Assembly: GCA_019918135.1 (NCBI GenBank)
Contig: WBZZ01005603.1
Coordinates: 212,001-276,000, forward strand
Source: Paulinella micropora
Taxonomy: Eukaryota > Cercozoa > Imbricatea > Euglyphida > Paulinellidae
Reading direction: 5' to 3'
Length of the DNA: 64,000 nucleotides
A program made the translations under genes and the position numbers. The notes beneath the pieces were generated by a model, which was not told where the DNA came from, searched no databases, and saw only the letters and a list, made by a program, of their open reading frames with translations. Of this stretch, positions 62,050-64,000 are shown in pieces. Position 1 is the stretch's first letter. Each line of letters opens with the position of its first letter.

Positions 62050-63154
62050 TTAGAGTCCGGGCTGTGGCTGGGGCAGCCAGTCGGCAGATTGGTTTTTGAG
62101 CGACACGAGTGCTAGGCCAGTGAGGGCCATCTTGCTGGTCAGGCTCAGGCAGCAGTAGCCGATTTCGGCGTACGGGTTGAGGCTAGAGGTCAGCCCCGCT
62201 GAGCTCTGGCTGCTGAAAAAAGGCGGAGACTGCAGCCGGACGACACAGTAGGCCTCCCAGAAACCAAAGCTGGCAAAGAAAAGAGACTCTAGCCCAATGG
62301 CAGCAAGGATGATAAGTTTGACGTTTTGCCTCTTGCCCCCGACGACGGGGGGCGTCTCGAGGCTGGCGACGACCCCCCCCCGCGGCAAACCACAGGGGCA
62401 AGAAGGACAGCACGAGCAGTAGCCACGAAAGGCCCCAGCACGCCAGGGTCAGGCCCCGCAGCGCGGCGGCTGCGCTACGAAGCTGTGGAGTGCTGGAATT
62501 TTCTGGGCCATCCTCAGCATCATTCAAAGTAGCATTTGGTCTGTCATCTTGTTGCCTTCCATCATCATCTTTCAGTAGCAGGGACCGCTCTGCAGTCTCG
62601 CCTGGCTGCAGAGCAGCTAGCGGAGTCTGCCAGTAGCGCCAGGCGAGCAAGGGGGCAAGTCCCCCGACCCAGACCATGAGGTTGCAGAGTACAAACGAGA
62701 CCACTAACGCTGTCACCGATCGTTCCCCCGCCAGTAGCTGAAGCTGTAACAGCATCAAGGGTGCGGTGATGGAGTATTCTAGCCAGCGGGCCGCCGCTGG
62801 ATACCAGCTGCGCCTCGGCTGACAGCAGCTGTCCAAGAGGTAACACTGGACCAAGTGGCCTGCTGCAGTGAGGAAATGGAATGCAACCGACAGAGCCCAT
62901 AGCGAAACGCCAGGGCCGATACTTGTGAGTTCTAGCCAGGCCCCTAAAGTCACGAGGGAGGTCTGGGCCCGTGGCAGGTCTCTGGCAAAGTCTAGTGGCG
63001 GCAGGAACTGCAGGATGGCAAGCGTCAAGTGGGCCACAAAAGCTACGAAATTGAGCACAAGAACAGAAGGCCACGACCAGGCATGGCCTGCCGAATCTTC
63101 TGCAGCTATTTTTTTAGCAGTACTCTTTCTCTCCTTGCGTTTTTCTTTCGGCAT
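62050..63154 (-). CDS. heliorhodopsin
   Basis: ATG 63154 begins with a Lys/Arg-rich cytoplasmic N-terminus, as in heliorhodopsins. Seven membrane segments can be followed. TM3 contains AARWLEYSITAPLMLLQLQL, matching the RW-EYS signature with the counterion Glu at about residue 126 (codon 62777-62779). TM7 contains GYCCLSLTSKMALTGLAL with the retinal-binding Lys (codon 62131-62133), the usual LS--SK--L pattern. A run of eight C (62371-62378) separates TM1-6 and TM7 into two frames. The joined length of about 368 residues is longer than usual because of an Asp/Asn-rich loop between TM5 and TM6. The protein should bind retinal and respond to light; what it signals or transports is unknown. Confidence 0.85.
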
Positions 63155-63379
63155 TTTCAATCTTTATTTTAGGAGCTGTTTGCTAAGACGACGGGGGGGG
63201 GGGGAGTGGCGAGAGAGAGAAAAAGAAGAAGAAGAGAAAGAGAGGGGGGAGGGCGGGGGGGTTAGAAAAAAAACAGGGGGGGGGGGGGAAGAAGAAGGGG
63301 ATTTTTTTTGTGTCCGAATACCATATAAAGAAAAAAGGCGAGCAATGGTGGAAGCGGGAGGGGGGTTGTGAAGAAGAAT
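63155..63379. promoter_or_regulatory. divergent promoter region with G runs
   Basis: The region lies between the heliorhodopsin start (63154, minus) and the start at 63380 (plus). It is purine-rich, with G runs at 63193-63203, 63244-63260 and 63278-63288. Confidence 0.45.
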
Positions 63380-64000
63380 ATGATCATGCGTAAGCAAGTT
63401 GCCGATCAGGTGCTGGCGGGTGTGAGACAGCCCCCAGCCTGGCCTCCGGCTCATGTGGAAGAGAAGGCAGGAGGCCAGGTGCTTGCAGGTCAGCCGGTAG
63501 TGAAAGGCGCCTGCGAGGAGCTGTGCGACGATTTGTTGCTGAAGGGCTGGAGCGTACAGAATTTACGTCTGGAATCTACAGGCCAGAGCAAAGACTTTTA
63601 CGCCAGGCTGGCTCAGGCTGAGCCAGCCTGGCTCAGCGATCCGGTGGCGGAGTCTGATCTGTGTGTGGGCCGCCCGGAGCTGTTTCACCACGTCTTTCTG
63701 CAGACTGTGCGGCGCGAGCTGAATGCGCTGGTGGCTCCGTCCCTGGCGGCGTGGGTGAGGCTGTTACTGGAGCAGGGCTCCAGTGCTGGTGCGCAGTGGA
63801 GTTTGGAGCAGCTGGCTGACACGGTAGTGTGTGTGCCGGCGGGCGTTAGGCCGCCGGCACGGTCTTGGGAAAAGGGGCACGCACTCGGTTGTAACGGGCG
63901 TGATTATTATTTCGAGGGTTTTCTGCAGCTAAGCGGAGAGCACCTGTACGAACTAAGCGCGGTAAGCTGGTGGGACTTGTGCGCAGGGCTGGCTCAGAGC
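63380..64000 (+). CDS. hypothetical protein, N-terminal part, runs off the window
   Basis: ATG 63380 (MIMRKQVADQVLAGVRQPPA) starts a frame that stays open for 207 codons to the window end. The sequence is rich in Leu, Ala and Trp and looks globular and helical (ELFHHVFLQTVRRELNALV). A perfect inverted repeat with 14-bp arms and a 1-nt spacer (63603-63631) and another with 10-bp arms (63834-63861) are inside the coding part. No family can be named from this portion. Confidence 0.65.
   Translation, partial: MIMRKQVADQVLAGVRQPPAWPPAHVEEKAGGQVLAGQPVVKGACEELCDDLLLKGWSVQNLRLESTGQSKDFYARLAQAEPAWLSDPVAESDLCVGRPELFHHVFLQTVRRELNALVAPSLAAWVRLLLEQGSSAGAQWSLEQLADTVVCVPAGVRPPARSWEKGHALGCNGRDYYFEGFLQLSGEHLYELSAVSWWDLCAGLAQS
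63603..63631. repeat. perfect inverted repeat, 14-bp arms, 1-nt spacer
   Basis: CCAGGCTGGCTCAG is followed by G and then the exact reverse complement, inside a coding frame. Same design as at 7483, 21017 and 28205. Confidence 0.9.

Overview
This 64 kb window looks like part of the genome of a large eukaryotic DNA virus, or of a virus integrated in a protist genome. The direct evidence is a highly divergent second-largest RNA polymerase subunit (RPB2), an archaeo-eukaryotic primase joined to a UL9-like superfamily 2 helicase, a heliorhodopsin, several large secreted or membrane glycoproteins, an EsV-1-7 repeat protein, tightly packed intron-poor genes on both strands, and AATAAA signals just behind many stop codons. 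Nucleocytoviricota and Mirusviricota both fit. No capsid protein, packaging ATPase/terminase or DNA polymerase was seen, so the phylum stays open. The DNA is GC-rich, and its intergenic regions are dominated by long G or C homopolymers.

Layout. 1-8.5 kb: hypothetical proteins, including one of about 1,250 residues. 8.7-10.1 kb: a kinase-like protein. 10.5-12.4 kb: an EsV-1-7 repeat protein with a nuclease-like end. 13.4-20.7 kb: a giant type I membrane protein. 21.3-24.6 kb: two unknown convergent genes. 24.9-30.6 kb: RPB2. 30.9-45.9 kb: a surface-protein region (mucin-like protein, two paralogous double-domain glycoproteins, a PKD/BspA/F5-8C-like/EGF protein) with a C2H2 zinc-finger protein, an AlkB-like protein, a repeated Cys-rich protein and a PhyH-like fragment between them. 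46.4-51.6 kb: primase plus helicase. 51.8-55.5 kb: a 259-bp tandem repeat array with palindromes, then complete and decayed copies of an HNH nuclease gene whose C-terminus is related to that of the helicase. 55.7-64 kb: hypothetical proteins, a CoiA-like protein, a small zinc-ribbon-like protein, the heliorhodopsin and an edge-truncated gene.

How the genes work together (inference): RPB2 points to virus-encoded transcription; primase, helicase and the palindromic repeats point to replication; the secreted and anchored proteins are probably virion or host-surface proteins.

Two features affect every gene call. First, about a dozen genes change reading frame, mostly at or near C or G runs. These may be homopolymer-length sequencing errors or real slippage; I treat each as one gene. 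Second, six stop codons (TGA, TAA, TAG) interrupt otherwise continuous coding frames, and one 28-bp tandem duplication breaks the helicase. Together with the decayed paralogues, this suggests partial gene decay, possibly in an integrated copy. Promoter regions repeatedly carry a G-run/GCGC/C-run palindrome, and one hairpin repeat family occurs inside the RPB2 and primase-helicase genes.
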